Assembly: GCF_032854445.1 (NCBI RefSeq)
Contig: NW_027018059.1
Coordinates: 1-64,000 of the forward strand
Origin: Liolophura sinensis
Lineage: Eukaryota > Mollusca > Polyplacophora > Chitonida > Chitonidae
DNA length: 64,000 nucleotides
Direction of reading: 5' to 3'
A program made the translations under genes and the position numbers. Positions 63,633 to 64,000 of the stretch are shown here, one piece after another (positions within the stretch are counted from its first letter, which is position 1; every line of letters begins with the position of its first letter). The notes under the pieces are model-generated. The model was not told the DNA's origin. It saw only the letters and a list, made by a program, of their open reading frames with translations, and searched no databases.

Positions 63633-64000
63633 ATGATGTCAAGATCACGTGCCCAGCAACGGCTCTTACTCCATGGAAACCAAGGAAATTTGCAATTTTT
63701 CAACAGCTGGAGATGTCTGGCCCAATTGCGCATCCTTTGGCACCTTATTGATGTGGGTCAGTGTTGAATTGTACTTTTTACAGCGGGTTGTATCAAGTAC
63801 CTTGTGTTTTTTTTTTATACAAATGGTGTGGTTTTTCTACATGTAGATAAAGACATTGAGTTTGTCTTCGACTTAGAAGTAAGACATTTGCTGGGTGAGT
63901 TAAATGGGCTTGGCCCAAAGATTTGACGTCGTCTGGGCTACCGAAGGGCACATAACTTATAATGAAAAGTTGAATATAGTAATGACCAGTCGCGATCGTA
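63633..64000. repeat. Partial satellite monomer at right edge (116)
   Basis: This is the first 368 bp of a monomer, cut by the window end. It has several private changes in its first 190 bp: GATGTCTGG near 63713, GTGTTGAATTG near 63762, GCGGGTTG near 63784, and a tract of ten T made by an A-to-T change in ATATAC. It ends with the GCGATCGTA variant. The array continues to the right. Confidence 0.93.

Larger units (their letters stand above)
1..64000. repeat. Satellite DNA array, ~550 bp monomer, 116 anchor sites
   Basis: Every part of the window is a direct, head-to-tail copy of the same ~550 bp unit. Taking ATGATGTCAAGATCACGTG as the monomer start, anchors lie at 390, 941, 1491, 2040, 2590, 3140, 3690, 4240, 4789, 5339, 5889 and onward every 549-552 bp to 63633. 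The mean interval is 549.9 bp. Length changes come mainly from a T tract at monomer position ~175 (7 to 10 T; usual 8). No inverted copy, foreign insertion or unique spacer was seen. Copies differ at a limited set of recurrent diagnostic sites plus a few private changes, typical of concerted evolution by unequal exchange and gene conversion. The sequence is moderately AT-rich (about 42% GC, estimated). Length and purity point to eukaryotic heterochromatin. Family and species are not recognised, and no CENP-B-box-like motif was seen. Confidence 0.98.

Noticed and set aside
163-63733. Minus-strand open frames of 61-108 codons (MILTSLIIH, MRNWARHLQ, MPFGSPDDV types)
   Set aside because: They overlap the plus-strand frames and each other, are closed in many copies by single changes such as AATTAGC, and are lengthened or shifted by single-base indels (for example at 265-270). 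They behave as by-products of repeat sequence.
390-63846. Plus-strand open frames of 65-106 codons in almost every monomer (starting MMSRSRAQQ or MPSNGSYSM)
   Set aside because: Several frames are open at once in the same stretch; T-tract length changes shift the reading frame; most diagnostic substitutions are non-synonymous (W/L, Q/L, G/R, N/D); 550 bp is not a multiple of three, so frames do not link between monomers. No domain or family recognised.
1-64000. CRISPR array
   Set aside because: Repeats are ~550 bp with no unique spacers; the unit is contiguous and no cas gene is present.
1-64000. 5S rRNA, snRNA, tRNA or spliced-leader tandem gene array
   Set aside because: The monomer was read for 5S, U2, U6 and nematode SL1 core sequences and for a tRNA cloverleaf; none is present. 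A weak A/B-box resemblance is reported separately at low confidence.
1-64000. CENP-B box as direct evidence of a centromere
   Set aside because: No match to YTTCGTTGGAARCGGGA was seen on either strand of the consensus; centromeric location is therefore only an inference.
1-64000. Insertion sequence, LTR element or other mobile element inside the array
   Set aside because: Anchor spacing never exceeds 552 bp, so nothing has been inserted. No terminal repeats or transposase-like frame found.
1-64000. Bacterial or phage origin of the window
   Set aside because: No long coding region, operon, RBS-led gene or tRNA in 64 kb; such an array is not expected in compact prokaryotic genomes.

Overview
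The whole 64 kb window is one uninterrupted head-to-tail array of a satellite repeat with a monomer of about 550 bp. An invariant anchor, ATGATGTCAAGATCACGTG (second codon changed in one copy), recurs 116 times from 390 to 63633. That is 115 intervals averaging 549.9 bp: most are exactly 550, with 549, 551 and 552 from a variable T tract, and two shorter ones of 548 and 545. No unique sequence, transposon, inverted monomer, RNA gene or credible protein-coding gene interrupts it, and both window edges cut through a monomer, so the array continues on both sides. This much tandem non-coding satellite points to a eukaryotic chromosome, most likely centromeric, pericentromeric or other heterochromatin. 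I do not recognise the monomer and cannot name the organism.

Monomers differ by only a handful of bases each (roughly 97-99.9% identity by eye, not computed), but the differences are shared in an ordered way that shows higher-order repeats (HORs). Layout: 1-6.07 kb, mixed monomers with local dimer and trimer duplications. 6.07-12.58 kb, a six-monomer HOR of 3299 bp in two copies. 11.08-14.38 kb, a three-monomer unit of 1649 bp in two copies, overlapping the previous block. 14.4-17.7 kb, a transition zone carrying variants otherwise typical of the right-hand side. 17.7-36.3 kb, a nested structure: an eight-monomer 4401 bp period, and a sixteen-monomer unit of 8802 bp in two tandem, almost identical copies (junction 27.52-27.61 kb). 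34.2-41.9 kb, a seven-monomer unit of about 3852 bp in two copies. 41.9-46.9 kb, a visibly more diverged island with many private changes and small deletions. 46.9-64 kb, a different set of marker variants in short HORs, plus an apparent long-range relationship (offset 9350 or 8800 bp) between 49-51.6 kb and 58.7-60.4 kb.

Short open frames of 60-108 codons occur in every monomer on both strands. They are not genes: 550 is not a multiple of 3, so frames do not carry across monomers; T-tract length changes shift the frames; and most marker substitutions change amino acids. Some sub-monomer motifs are worth noting: a splice-acceptor-like and a splice-donor-like site flanking a 111 bp open interval, weak Pol III box-like motifs followed by T runs, a GC-rich hairpin, and an EcoRI-creating dyad variant that marks the HORs of the left 42 kb and is absent further right. 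I saw no second biological system. The interest lies in the fine HOR architecture and the record of unequal exchange.
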